Shown here: positions 39,585-50,377 of the stretch, piece by piece
Numbering within the stretch: position 1 is the stretch's first letter
Layout of the letters: each line of letters opens with the position of its first letter
NCBI GenBank assembly: GCA_031841125.1
Contig: CM063109.1
Coordinates: 5,618,321-5,682,320 of the forward strand
Length of the DNA stretch: 64,000 bases
DNA from: Acanthococcus lagerstroemiae
Lineage: Eukaryota; Arthropoda; Insecta; Hemiptera; Eriococcidae
Direction: 5' to 3'
Made by a program: the position numbers and the translations under genes
Notes under the pieces: model-generated
Databases searched by the model: none
What the model saw: the letters and a program-made list of their open reading frames with translations, nothing else
What the model was told of the DNA's origin: nothing

Positions 39585-41239
39585 TAAGGTACTATGCCCC
39601 AGGTGCGGACATCCGCCATTTTGGATCCTACAGTACCCGCGGATAGTGATGTGTAGTAATTGATAGTATTTTTGATAGTATTGATAGTTTTTAGTAAATT
39701 TAGTACTATCAAACTATCAATAGTTACTTCATTGACTATCAACACTATTGATAGTTCTTAAAAACTATCAAATTAATAAAAACTATCAAATCATAAAAAT
39801 GAATAATTATGAATTTGTCATTTGTCAACACTGTTTTAAATTTATTTAATTATAGTTACCTAAATAGTAAATAGTACAAAATATTTCGTATTTTTTACTA
39901 TTTAGTATTTACTGATTTTGTGAACTGTGATTTTGTCCATTCAGATGAATTTTGGAAGCTGGGAAAGAGACCATAAGCTCGTTAGATTTAGGTTCGTTCT
40001 CCCAGTTGTTTCTCGATCCTCAATGTGTATTTGACAGTTTCATTTTTCATTCCATGATTTAATTATTATTAATTAAACTCTTCTGGTTCTGGGTTTGGTA
40101 GTTAATGTTATGGCTTATGCTTGTGTAATGTATATTACTGAATACCTACTGAAACTTGAAACCATTTAAAAGTTATTGTTATTTCTTATCAATAAGTTAT
40201 TTGTTGGATTATGATTATTGAGTTGCCGATTATTTAAAATTATTATCATGAGTACGGAATCCGGATACCAGTATCACACTCATTTTTGTAAAAAAGTTCT
40301 TTGATTATATAACAAGCAATTATAAATTTTCCTTCATTTCTTCATATTTATGATTTACAAAACACGATAGCGACCTTTTGATTTCACACATGATTAAACA
40401 AGCACATAAGACTCAAAACTTGATTATTGATTAGAAAATTATAGAATGTAAAATAAAATACGAAGTTGTTGGGTTAGGTTCTTCTTAACAGAGTGGAAAC
40501 TGGATGGATAGTTCAATCGATCGATCCCTTAAGGTTAAGGAAACTGAAGTGAAGAGCGGAGAAGATGAAAAAAACTAGAAGACAGAATACAGAAGAGCTT
40601 GTGACTTGTAACGTTGTATAACCATCATAAATAAATAATGCAACGAGCAGACATCATGAATCAGGAATTTGGAGAGATCAGACATCAGACTGCCTCAGAG
40701 GAGGTCGAGAGATGGGGTGCTAGAATAACAAAATACAGGAATCGAATCACAGCGAACCGAAAATTGTTAAACTGATTTGAAAGAAGAAAACACAAAACAG
40801 TAGCAGGCCTAACGCCTAAGCCAATAGTAAAATACTAAAATACAAAAAGTGTATTTATTATTTCATTCGAAAAAATTCTCAATCTAGTTTCTAATTAATA
40901 ATAATTAATAACAAAATAGTGATTAAATCTTGTTAGAACTGATAATAAATGAATTATTCATCGATCCTAAAATTTTTAATAATTAATGTTAAAACTATCA
41001 AATAAACTTTGATAGTATTGATAGTATGTAAAAAACTATCAAACCACTATTTGATAGTATTGATAGTACTTTAAGTTACTATCAAAACAATTGATAGTCC
41101 GAAACTATCAACAACTACACATCACTACCCGCGGATACCAAATCCGACTATGCGGAGCGTACCGCGTAGTCAGTTCGGCATTCACGGGCACTGTAGAATC
41201 CAAAATGGCGGATGTCCGCACCCGGGGTATAGTTCCTTA
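39585..41239. mobile_element. MITE with TAAGG-ACTAT-CCCC ends (outer), carrying a nested element
   Basis: The left end TAAGGTACTATGCCCC and the inverted right GGGGTATAGTTCCTTA begin terminal repeats of about 48 bp, which include GGTGCGGACATCCGCCATTT on both sides. Flanked by GTATCTC at 39578-39584 and 41240-41246 (7 bp). Without the nested unit the element is only about 170 bp. Confidence 0.8.
39644..41127. mobile_element. hAT-like element with subterminal TGATAGT arrays
   Basis: Perfect 8-bp duplications CCCGCGGA at 39636-39643 and 41128-41135. Ends TAGTGATGTGTAGT and the inverted ACTACACATCACTA fit the TAGNGATG-type hAT termini. About nine copies of TGATAGT or ACTATCA are packed within roughly 150 bp of each end. 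In hAT elements such as Ac, subterminal motif arrays bind the transposase. The ~1-kb interior shows no transposase. Confidence 0.9.
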
Positions 41240-41246
41240 GTATCTC

Positions 41247-42642
41247 CAGAACAAAAAACGCTACAAATCTCGCCGATAGCTCGTTGGAATGGGCATTCAT
41301 TCCTCTATTACAAACTATCCGTAACTCAAAATTCGTCGGATCGACAAAGTTACCCCTTTTTATAGAAACTGCCACAATACAGAATCATCTGCCGGTTCTC
41401 TCTGAGTCAGCTACGTGTCTGAGAGATTAACTTACTTTTTGAACGTGTCTCGTATTAGGTATATAACGAAGAACGAAAAAGGTAAATGTAGTTAAGTACG
41501 ACGTAACTTGTAATAATAACGATTTATTTATTATTATTTGTGTCCCCCCGACAGGTACAAGGTCCCAATAATGGTGAAAACATTTTTTTACTTAAAAAAT
41601 AAAAACTAAAACTAAAACTAAACAATAGGGGACGAGAGGTTGGCACCGGAACAGACATATGGAATCGCATCGAGGGGCTCAGAAACTGAGGGGTTTAATA
41701 GCCAAGGGGTGTACGAGTATACCAGTGTAGCGTGGGAGCGCCTAGCAGACACCGTTCGTGGTAAACAAACTGAATCAGTGGGGATTGTGCTTGAATAACG
41801 GGTTTTAAGTATCTGTACTCGGTGGTCGTTTGGACAAGCCGTGGTCATTGGAGTGGGAAAAGTTCATCTCTGCTTGGCTTGGTGTCGTGGTGTCAGTAAA
41901 TAGTAAACAACTTCACTGTTGATACGGATGTCCATGAGCTGAAAAGGCTGGTAGTCGAGAAAAACTTCGGAAAATTTTGTTTCGTGGTATATGTATGCCG
42001 GAAAACTGATGTGACTGTAATAGTTTTTATCCTGCACTGATGCACTTTTCTCTCAAGTTTTTTAAAGAAAATTCATTTCTGGCGGGAGCCAACAACATGA
42101 GTGGCTGAAAGTTCGACCACGGGGGCCACCACAGCGGTCGCCGAATTCATGCCAAGCCGAGCCTGAACTCGACATGTCCGCCCTTAAGCCTGCAGAGCAA
42201 GCAGTCCAATGCCTAACTCTCATTGAGGGGTCCATGAGTTACACTCGACATGATCACAGACCAGCTCCGCAGCTGATGAAGTAGAATCAGGAGTCAGCAT
42301 CTCCAATCACTTTACGAGCTGGCCGCCTCACAGAGCCTTTGTATAGGTTACTTTGCGCTGCATTGTTATCCTAACATGTTCCTTATTATTTACTTATGTT
42401 TTTTAATCGTATTTTGCTGCCCAATGTAATAGGTGGAGCACGGGGGTCGTTGGTTTCGGTTTTAAGGAGAAAAAATTGCTGTAAAATTTAGGGGGAGGCG
42501 GGAGTACGTTCGGACCCAGGGTATTTCATTTGTTCTTTTCACAGGCTGGAAAGGTGTATGAAGCGGAGGCCTCTTTTTCGTCGCCGTGTGAATCCCCAGG
42601 TACGTGACCATTTATTCATCTATAGTATTGTATAAGTTTAGA
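41247..42642. other. Unassigned DNA, partly GC-rich
   Basis: No gene recognised. The AAAACTAAAACTAAAACTAA microsatellite near 41600 could be the tail of a retroposon. The 42080-42360 stretch is GC-richer and looks like degraded mobile DNA, but no family could be named. Confidence 0.35.
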
Positions 42643-42856
42643 TGCGAGTGGATAGCGCGTTGGTCTTAGAATCCGGAGAGGTCCTGGGTTCGAGCCCACG
42701 TATAGCAACTCGCCAGAATTTTCGACCTAGGCCGGTTTTCCGGCCAGAATGGAAGAGGGATAAGACAGCCCTAACAGCCTCCCCGACGTCTCTGAAGTAA
42801 TGCTCGAAAGGGCGGATTCCAGGACTCGGGTGGAGAGTAAATTAGAAAAGAGTAAG
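42643..42856 (+). mobile_element. tRNA-headed SINE copy
   Basis: GAGTGGATAGCGCGTTGGTC, GGTCCTGGGTTCGAGCCC, TTTCGACCTAGGCCGG, ATAAGACAGCCCTAACAGCC, GGGCGGATTCCAGGACTCGG and an A-rich end follow the reference copy. The first bases of the head are eroded. No clear duplication. Confidence 0.85.
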
Positions 42857-43019
42857 TCTACTAGATGTATTAGTCGTAGGTTGAGTTAATGCGTGTGGTG
42901 TTTTAATATTTGTGTCAGTGTGAGGTTTTGAAGGGTCACGTAGTCTAGGGGCAATTTGATGTCTTAGACAGCTAGAGGTAGCCTCTCACACCCCCAGAAA
43001 GAGGTGATACCAATGGTTT

Positions 43020-44719
43020 CAGGCCCGCCAACTGAGTCTGTCAAAAATAATAGTGAAAAAGTGACCAAATAGTCTTTTAGGAACTTGAATAGCAACGCGA
43101 AACTGTGCTTGGAAAGCAAAATCAAGTTGACAAAAGAGCGGAAAGACACTATTGCCGATATTTTCTACTTCTCCCTACCAAAAATTAATAACAATTACTC
43201 AACTTTTTTCATTTATTTCCACTTTTTCACTTATTACAAAAGCAAATTAACAAAAGCATGAAAGAAAATGTGAGATTCATTCAATATAATATGATAAAAA
43301 TGAAAATTGTATTGGTTTATAATATAAGGAACAATAACGTATTACACTTTCAAAACTCAAACACTAATGATAAGAAGACTGAACTTAGAATAATTTAATA
43401 ATGATATCTGTATCATCACTCGACTTAGAATGGTTTTCAATAATAATATCTGTATCATTTGGTAATTTCAAAGTGAATTCAAACGACAATGAATGAGCAC
43501 CAAAATAATATAATAAACAGTTCAATGATCAACCGATTGGAGTAATCGATTATTTATTTTTTAAATTCTTTTTTCAAGAGCAGAACACTCTTTCAAGAGA
43601 GAAGCTTCTTCATCTTTCAGTTTAGAAGCCCCTTCTATTATTGCTTGAGCAACGCGAACTGATGAGAAATTATTTGTATCCACAGCCTTCTTCAACTTCT
43701 TATTCACGATTGTCAATGTGTCAGCATGCACTTTCCTTTTTACACCCAACTCGTGCTTTTTGTTTTTCAAATCATCTTCTACTGCAACCAATGTCCTTTT
43801 GTCTCCTTCTATTTCTTCTTTCTTTTTTCCTCTGTCTTCTAAGAACCGCTTTTCTTCTTCACTCTTCTTTTGGGCCTCTTCAGCTTCTTTCTATCCATGT
43901 TTTCCCTATATAATGTACCAGCAACGCGGTCCATTTTTATCGTTTCATTTGTTATTGGAATATTTTCTATTTTATTTTCATACTGTTTCAATGCACTTCT
44001 GACATTTAATCGAGCATTCAACAATTCTACTGACATGCTAGTTTTCTCATTTGTCAATATGTTTGCTGAGTCGGAAAACGATCGCTCAATATGTCAGCGC
44101 TCCCATGGCAGACCAGAAGCGCCGCTTTAACCAATTCGTTTAAATTTGGGTACTTGTCCTCGGAAGTGAGATCATGATCAAATACATTTCTCCAAAAATC
44201 TAACATGCGCATATTTACCATTACAGGTTTACAATCCATTTCAGCATGTAATAATTTCAGCTCATCAATAGTTTCATCCAATGGAACTGCTAATGAAAGA
44301 GCCTTATGAATAGCTCCAACATCTTCTTCATTTCTCTGCCTCTTATACATTATTTCATGAGGCGATAAGAATCTGAACTTTCTCACAATTCCCAGAGATG
44401 GTTGTAAAACACTTTTCTCTAACAAATGTTTGATTGCTGCCATATAAGAATTACGCACATTATTTTTGAACATCACAACATCCTGCTCTCTCAAAGTTCC
44501 CAATTTTTCTAGGACTTCTGCAGACAATACAATTCTATCATATTACAGCAAATTTAGGCTAATAGGGTGCAGCGTGCAGCAATTTTTTTTGTTTCCTCTA
44601 ATTTTTTTCTTTTATCAAAATAGTGACAATAGTGACTTTTTTGAGTCAATAATGACAAATAGTGACCAAAGTTAAAAATAATGACAAGTCACTATAATAG
44701 TGACCAGTTGGCAGGCCTG
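43020..44719. mobile_element. hAT transposon with degraded transposase
   Basis: Left end CAGGCCCGCCAACTG and inverted right end CAGTTGGCAGGCCTG, followed inward on both sides by GTCACTATT/AATAGTGAC-type words. It encodes, on the minus strand, the C-terminal part of a hAT transposase. The flanks AATGGTTT and TGGTTTAT share TGGTTT but are offset by two bases, so the target duplication is unproven. At 1.7 kb it is shorter than an intact autonomous hAT and lacks the N-terminal domain. Confidence 0.8.
43561..44527 (-). pseudogene. hAT transposase C-terminal region with added coiled coil
   Basis: Three frames in series. The first (44527-44054) has MLDFWRNVFDHD and KYPNLNELVKAALLVCHGSA. After a one-base shift near 44090 comes ERSFSDSANILTNEKTS, the conserved E-R-x-F-S block of the hAT dimerisation domain, then NARLNVRSALKQYENKI. 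A second shift near 43890 leads into a Glu/Lys-rich coiled coil (EAEEAQKKSEEEKRF) and a tail with RVAQAIIEGASKLKDEE, ending at 43561. The N-terminal zinc finger and most of the catalytic core are absent. The tail beyond the dimerisation domain is unusual for classical hAT proteins. Not functional as it stands. Confidence 0.8.
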
Positions 44720-45744
44720 TGGTTTATTTACTATCTTTGTGTCCATGGTCTACAGGTCTACACCTTTTACTTTGTTATATTTTCTCTTGTTTGTCAAACT
44801 TTAGGTAGTTATGTTTTTTTTTTTTTGTAAATATAAATGTAATTTTCAGTCACAATCGGGTATGAGATTTCTTCTTTAGCGGTGCTGATTTAATTCCAGC
44901 AGACGGGAAGGGGGTGGAGTTTGCCAGCCCCACGTTACACCAGATAAGCTTAAATGCGCATGGGAAGCACCACAAGGGAAAAACGGACCTTCATCCTATT
45001 TATGTTGCAGTACCCTGCTAACAGAGCTGATGTACTGGCTTATAGACATGTAAAATAAGTCAATCGTAGGGTCACTACGACTAACATTATTATACAGGGC
45101 AAGGGTTTTTTGTATCACTGATGATGAAATTCCCCTCGTATCAAATAATTCTGAATTTCCTCCATCAAAGGAAGGAACTCTAAACCAAATAGGTACATGT
45201 ACTTGCCAAAATCGTAGAACATAATATTCTATTGTTGAGAATATCTCTTTAAAATAATAGTTTTGCCAAGTTTCTTCTATTTTCCAGGCTCAAAATCTCA
45301 AACCCAACCAGAAGCTCATTTATAAGTAATATCAGGAGGACAGTACATGAAAACTTTATAGTGTAGATATTTTACGAAACTTTTTTGAATTTTCTCAATT
45401 TCAGTTATACTTTTTCAAGTTGTAGGGTCTCAAATAATGGCAGAGAATTCCAAAATTGGTATAACAAATGGAGTATACAATATTTTCACAGTTTCAAAAT
45501 TTTTATAATATTTTCCATTTCTTTATATAAAACCAACTATTCTTTTACACTTCAAGGATGTGTTCGATATGCATATTGAACAATAATTTTGAGTCCAAAG
45601 TAACTCCCAAATCTTTCACAAAACTCACCCTTCGTAGTGGCACATTTTTTATTTTACAGTTAAATGAGACAGGCCTTCTTCGTCTTGTAAAACTTAATTT
45701 TTCACATTTACCAATATTGAAAGATAATAAGTTACTGTCGCTCC

Positions 45745-46003
45745 CAACCTTGTCAAGAGGGAAAGGGAAAGGGGAGAAATACCCCGGGCCCGGACTTTCA
45801 GGAGGGCCCGATATTTTTAAAAGACCTGAATTTCAACGCTATCATACTGTACATCAAATCAGCAATCACTCTTTACACCATGAAAGAAACCTCTTATCTT
45901 GCAGCTTATAATTTTTTCCCATCTGACAAAAGAAAAAAATGAACTGGAAGGAAGGGGGCCCGTGAAAATTCCCCCGGGTCCTCTTCTTTTCTCTACGGGG
46001 CTG
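45745..46003. mobile_element. hAT-like MITE inside the Jockey-like RT
   Basis: Perfect 8-bp duplications GTCGCTCC at 45737-45744 and 46004-46011. Ends CAACCTTGTCAAGAGG and CTTTTCTCTACGGGGCTG are imperfect inverted repeats of the CAGCCCCGTAG type. Removing it and one duplication restores RT coding continuity, confirming the boundaries. Confidence 0.85.
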
Positions 46004-46097
46004 GTCGCTCCACTGAGTTATCAAGTCAAGGTCATGCTGTAGCTCAGTACAATCGTCTTCAGAAGCTATCATTTTATACAACTTCATATCATCTGCA

Positions 46098-46210
46098 CGT
46101 ATACCCCTCGGCACTGATGCGATGCCCGAAAGGGTAGTTTTCGGTGCTGGGGGTGCGGTGTTTCAGGGGTCGATTTGGCATGCTTGCATCGCCATACGTC
46201 CCACCACACC
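46098..46210 (+). mobile_element. ~110-bp SINE-like retroposon, clean copy 1
   Basis: Perfect 10-bp duplications ATCATCTGCA at 46088-46097 and 46211-46220 bound a 113-bp unit inserted in the RT active-site codons. Landmarks: GGCACTGATGCGATGCCCGA, a CCCGAAAGGG hairpin, GGTGCTGGGGGTGCGGTGTT, TTGGCATGCTTGCATCGCCA and ACGTCCCACCACACC. GCGATGC near one end can pair with GCATCGC near the other. There are no inverted terminal repeats and no coding. With the second copy at 60149 (12-bp duplication), this fits LINE-mobilised insertion of a small structured RNA. The RNA source is not recognised. Confidence 0.85.
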
Positions 46211-46339
46211 ATCATCTGCATATATAGTAAGACATTCAAGTATAGAATCTTTTCTGCTATGTCATTGACAAATATTAAAAATAGAAATGGTCCCAAGACA
46301 GATCCCTGGGGAACGCCTAATATACTCTTGTATCAAAAC

Positions 46340-49300
46340 TTTTGCGAACTAATTTTTAGGGTGTTTGCCGCGCGTAGCGCTGCAAGCACCCTATTGCAAT
46401 TGCTTTTTCATCATCATAATTTTTCTTATCGGTCTTAAGGCGGAGGCGTGTGGTTCGATTCGTATTTTACATTTTACTCATAACAGTATAATTGTGCGAC
46501 TCAGTTCTACAAAAGGAACTTTCCTCAAAGAAAGTGAAGACATTAACTGGATTTAGAAGAGGTAAGTGTATTGTTTGTTTGTATGAAATGGGTTCTCAGT
46601 TGAATTAGCGTGTATAATGTATTTGAATCGAACCAAGTACAAGCAACATTCTGTGGTACTCTTATCTGGAAATTTTCCGAGGAATAATGAGATGTGAGTG
46701 ATGTCTCATAAATATGTTAGCAGTATTAAGTAATTGGTAATTTTGGTATTCTGTTTCAGAGGTCTTTCACGAATATTTCGTTTCTCCTTTGACTATTTAC
46801 TTTCCTCTTTCATTATCAGTCAGGATCGAGGAATCATCCAAAACCATCAACATGCCTTCAACCACGAATTTGAACTTCTATTATAATCGTGTAGCGGAAT
46901 TGATGAAAAACGTGAATAAATAATATTAATGTGCGTTTTCTGAAGTAAGAACACAACTTTATTTGAATGGAAGTAAAATTCCTCGTTTATTTGAATCGAA
47001 ACAAAATTCCTGTCCCTCTGAATTGTTATCAGCAGTTGACAGTTCATATTCGTTGAAACTCCTGATCCTGACTTTTTAAATTCCTTGGATTTATGTCCTT
47101 TGAATTTATTTTTTGTCTTGTAAAGGTAGAGTGTTTGATTTCTGCTTGCCACTTGGAATGAATTAAACGGAAAATGGAAATGTATTCTAGTTTTCTAGTA
47201 TGTTCTGTGTTGATCAAAGTCTGCCGGGTGATTGCAGTTTGCAGCTTCACAGTTCGAAGCCTTGAACTTCCATGATGTGCGTGTAGCGTCCTGAGCTTTT
47301 ATGTTCTTGTGTGGGGGGGGGGCGAAAAGAAGCATTCTTTAGAGCATCATTCGCTTATCAAAAAATACCTATTCTACACTAGCGCTTCTACAGTTTGCAT
47401 AGTCCCAATGGCAAACACCCTGTTACTACCTCGCGATCCGCGAGGTCGCTTGTTTTCCTTCGCATCTGTCCTCCATTCTTTCCCTCCGTTAATTCATTCA
47501 TTCCTCTCAAATCTACTGAACGAGTGAACGACTGACGTAAGTACTTCAATGAAGTAGTTCATTTGAGTGACTGAATAGTGAACTGAGTCATTTAAATGAA
47601 GCGAACCGCCCATCACTAATTTCGCGGTCTAATCGACTCTCCGGCTTTCCATCGGTTCGGCTGATGAACTGGCTGGACCCAGGGGTCACAACACTGCTGC
47701 GTAACTTTTGGTTTATTTTCACACAATCAGCTCACCCGAGAGGTTTATTCCAACGGAGAGCAGGATTTTAGCATACAAAGTAACTAACTCAGGCAATTTC
47801 ATATTCAAATTCGACTTGAAATTCGTGATTTGGTCTCAGAGGTCCAAAAATTCAAACAGCGTTATTAAAACAGCAATCTTGAAATTTTTTTTTTTATCTT
47901 GACCATCATAGCGATGTTCAGGAGGAATGACTTCAGGAAAGATGTTATCATAATTTTAATCACAAGGCCTCGGTAATTTCTACTTCAGCAGGAAGTCTTC
48001 TTTTCTTCGGAACCGTCGCGTCGCCGACCATAAAAAAGTGAGCCAGAGACTCGTGATGCTATTGGGAAACATCTGGCAAGGTCGAGGTATAAAATGTACC
48101 GAATGCAGCGCTGTGCATTTTTCCCCGGCGTATTATTTTCATTTTTCACGTATTAATTTTCATCGTTATCATAATATATATCTTTGTCTCCGGCTCGTTA
48201 TCCTTCGCGTATTTAGTTCTACCTTTTCATCTCGAAAACTCGGTTGGTTCCATCGGTTGCTCGGCTATTACATATTTTACACTCGGATCCGCAGTCGTAC
48301 TCTCTGTCACCGTATGCTGGTCAGCTGTGCTAACCTTCATTCCATCCGTCTACGTTTACCGTTTACGTAATTTCAAATCGTCCATACAGATGACGTATTA
48401 TACAGAAAATAGAGGTACTTAATAAGTGCTACTTATACAGACTCTACATAGCTGTACATATGATCGCTGGTCCGTGTCGCCTGAACGATGATAAATAGCT
48501 AGTCAGTCTTTTGGCTGCTGGTTCTGCTTTTGCAGAGCTAACACTATCTCGAGTATCAGTGTGCGTGCAAAGGTCTGAGAAAGCATTTACCTATACGGCG
48601 ATGAAAGTGCGTTCTTGAATCGAATCCAACGTAAAAATAATTCTAACTATAACGCTTTTAAAGTCACGATCACCGAATCGCGTCGGCTCGAGCGTGAGTA
48701 CACGAAACGAACTCACTCGTGCACACTTCTTTTCCTCACTAATTTCGAGAAATCCCGTTACAATATTACATTTTCATTCGAGACAGAGCGTAATATACCG
48801 AATGGAGACGTTGACCTTGCGCTAGATAGTGTTAACACCCCGTGACAGTAGAACAGACATCCAAATACTGAGTACAACACCTTCGTGTACACTCTCTTTT
48901 CGAACGTGTCTTCATCCTCTCCAACCGTGACAGGTTATTGCATCGGAGGAAAACGAAAACGTTAATTGCGAATGCTACCCCCTAAAACCTGTGCTTTGCA
49001 CACAGGGTCTGAAGTAGGACAACTTATTCGAGAAATATATAATTTAATTACCGCAGCCTTCTCAAAAGTTCAAAGGGGTATCCGTATGAGCACCTGTTGA
49101 CACCGAACAGACATGATGCACCGGCGCATCACTCTACCAAGGACCTCAACTCTTATCTAGCACCTGTATGTGGTGGGAACTGCATACCAAGGGACATAGT
49201 TCGGCGGAAACTGATGCTAGAAGGGGGCTGGCAGAAACTCCAACTGCTTGAGACCTACTCCTTTCTTATCCTGGCAAACCTCTCCTCAAGTACCTACCGG

Positions 49301-49578
49301 TCCATTTCTTTCCCCATACAAAAACTATCCAAATTCTTCCTCTCCTGCCACAAGAGGCAGCGTTAGACGCCAACCGTCGCTGGAACTGGTGCCGATGCCG
49401 TTGGGAACCGTAAAGTGTTGCTGTGGCGGTAGATGGGCGGTGTGCGCAGCCGCTCCTTCACAGGAAACCAACCCAGCGCAGCATGTTATGTCCTCAACAC
49501 ACTTCACACATCCTCTTTTCCTAAAAACGCATTCCCAATAATCACTCAATACATGCACACAAAAAAATCAGTCCAACA
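46340..49578. other. Unassigned DNA, non-repetitive in parts
   Basis: No gene recognised. AGGGTGTTTGCC at about 46359 and the inverse GGCAAACACCCT at about 47420 could be ends of a ~1.07-kb element, but this is weak. The 47990-48900 stretch is CpG-richer and unique-looking, like a gene-proximal region. No splice-linked exons could be assembled. Confidence 0.3.
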
Positions 49579-50377
49579 GTGGGAAATGATTCCGGAGGTA
49601 AATTAGCCTCCCGGTCGGATCTCCGGGTGGGGGCCTCTCTGGGGGACGCACCACAGCCGAAGAAAAGAAGAAGAAGAAGGAAAACAAATCTAAAAATTTC
49701 CAGCTGGAATATCTGGACACTCCTCGATAGCGAAGAACTCCATGCCCCAGAGAGGTGGATGGCCTTTGTGGCCAAAGAGCTGGAGATGAGAAGCATACAG
49801 ATAGCCGGACTAAGCGAAAAAACGTTTACCAGCAACTGGCGAAATGAAAGAGGCAATTGGTGGGCTCACATTCTGCTGGTCAGGAAAAATACAATTCTCG
49901 GGCACCTGCAAAGTAAACTTTGTAAAGGCGTATGCCCTAACGCTACCAGAGGAATTCTACAAGGCCGTGGATGACCTAATGGGCATAATACCTAAAAAGG
50001 AAAAACTTTATCTGCTGGGAGACTCCAACGCGAGAGTGGGAAAGAATAATAAAATATGGCCAGGAACAACTGGAAATCACGGACTGGGGAAAATGAACGC
50101 AAATGGCCTTCCACTGCTTTCCTTCTGTGCTGCAAGAGGCCTCACAATCACAAATACAATATTCCAGATGAAGCAGAAGTTCAAAGACACCAGGAGGCAT
50201 CCGAGGTCTAAACAGTGGCATACACCAGACTACGTGATTACTCGCAGAGAAAACCTAAGCACAATACAACAGACAAAGACGCTGCTGGGAACAGACTGTT
50301 GGACAGACCACAGGATGGTAAGGGCGAAATTCGGCATTATACGCGGTGGGTGTAGACAGGCAATGGGATGGATGTGA
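49579..50377 (+). pseudogene. RTE-like endonuclease domain
   Basis: The first frame (49579-49974) starts with a basic patch KKRRRRRKTNLK and then ISSWNIWTLLDSEEL. A frameshift around 49850 passes into the second frame (49844-50377) with KLYLLGDSNARVG (the GDxNA metal site), NANGLPLLSFCAARGLTITN, HPRSKQWHTPDYVITRR and TDCWTDHRMVRAKF (catalytic D-H). All key residues are visible, but the frame is broken. Confidence 0.85.

Larger units (their letters stand above)
44720..46335 (-). mobile_element. Jockey-like non-LTR retrotransposon, 3' portion
   Basis: It encodes the RT palm, thumb and C-terminus on the minus strand, plus about 270 bp downstream of the stop. The 5' part (endonuclease, RT fingers) is missing beyond about 46335. 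Two later insertions with perfect target duplications lie inside it (45745-46003 and 46098-46210). Jockey/CR1-type assignment rests on the RT wording and the absence of an RNase H. Confidence 0.8.
44996..46335 (-). pseudogene. Jockey-like reverse transcriptase, C-terminal part
   Basis: Joined across its two insertions it shows LGVPQGSVLGPFLFLIFVND (about 46320-46262), the YADD site, MKLYKMIASEDDCTELQ then HDLDLITQWS, LSFNIGKCEKLSF, FVKDLGVTLDSKLLFNMHI, ILEFSAIIWDP, IEKIQKSFVKYL and a final SVSRVLQHK before TAG at 44998-44996. The SINE-like insertion falls inside the YADD codons. There are also in-frame stops after HILEV and elsewhere, so the gene is dead regardless. Confidence 0.85.

Noticed and set aside
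43012..44727. Target duplication of the 1.7-kb hAT element
   Set aside because: The shared TGGTTT is offset by two bases relative to the ends, so it is not a proper duplication.
46098..46150. Hammerhead-ribozyme-like string (CTGATG followed by CGAAA) in the small retroposon
   Set aside because: The core A after CTGATG is replaced by C, no stem II can form in the eight intervening bases, and no stem III/cleavage site is evident.
46359..47430. A 1.07-kb element with AGGGTGTTTGCC ends
   Set aside because: Only a 12-bp inverted match, no flanking duplication and no related copy; may be chance.
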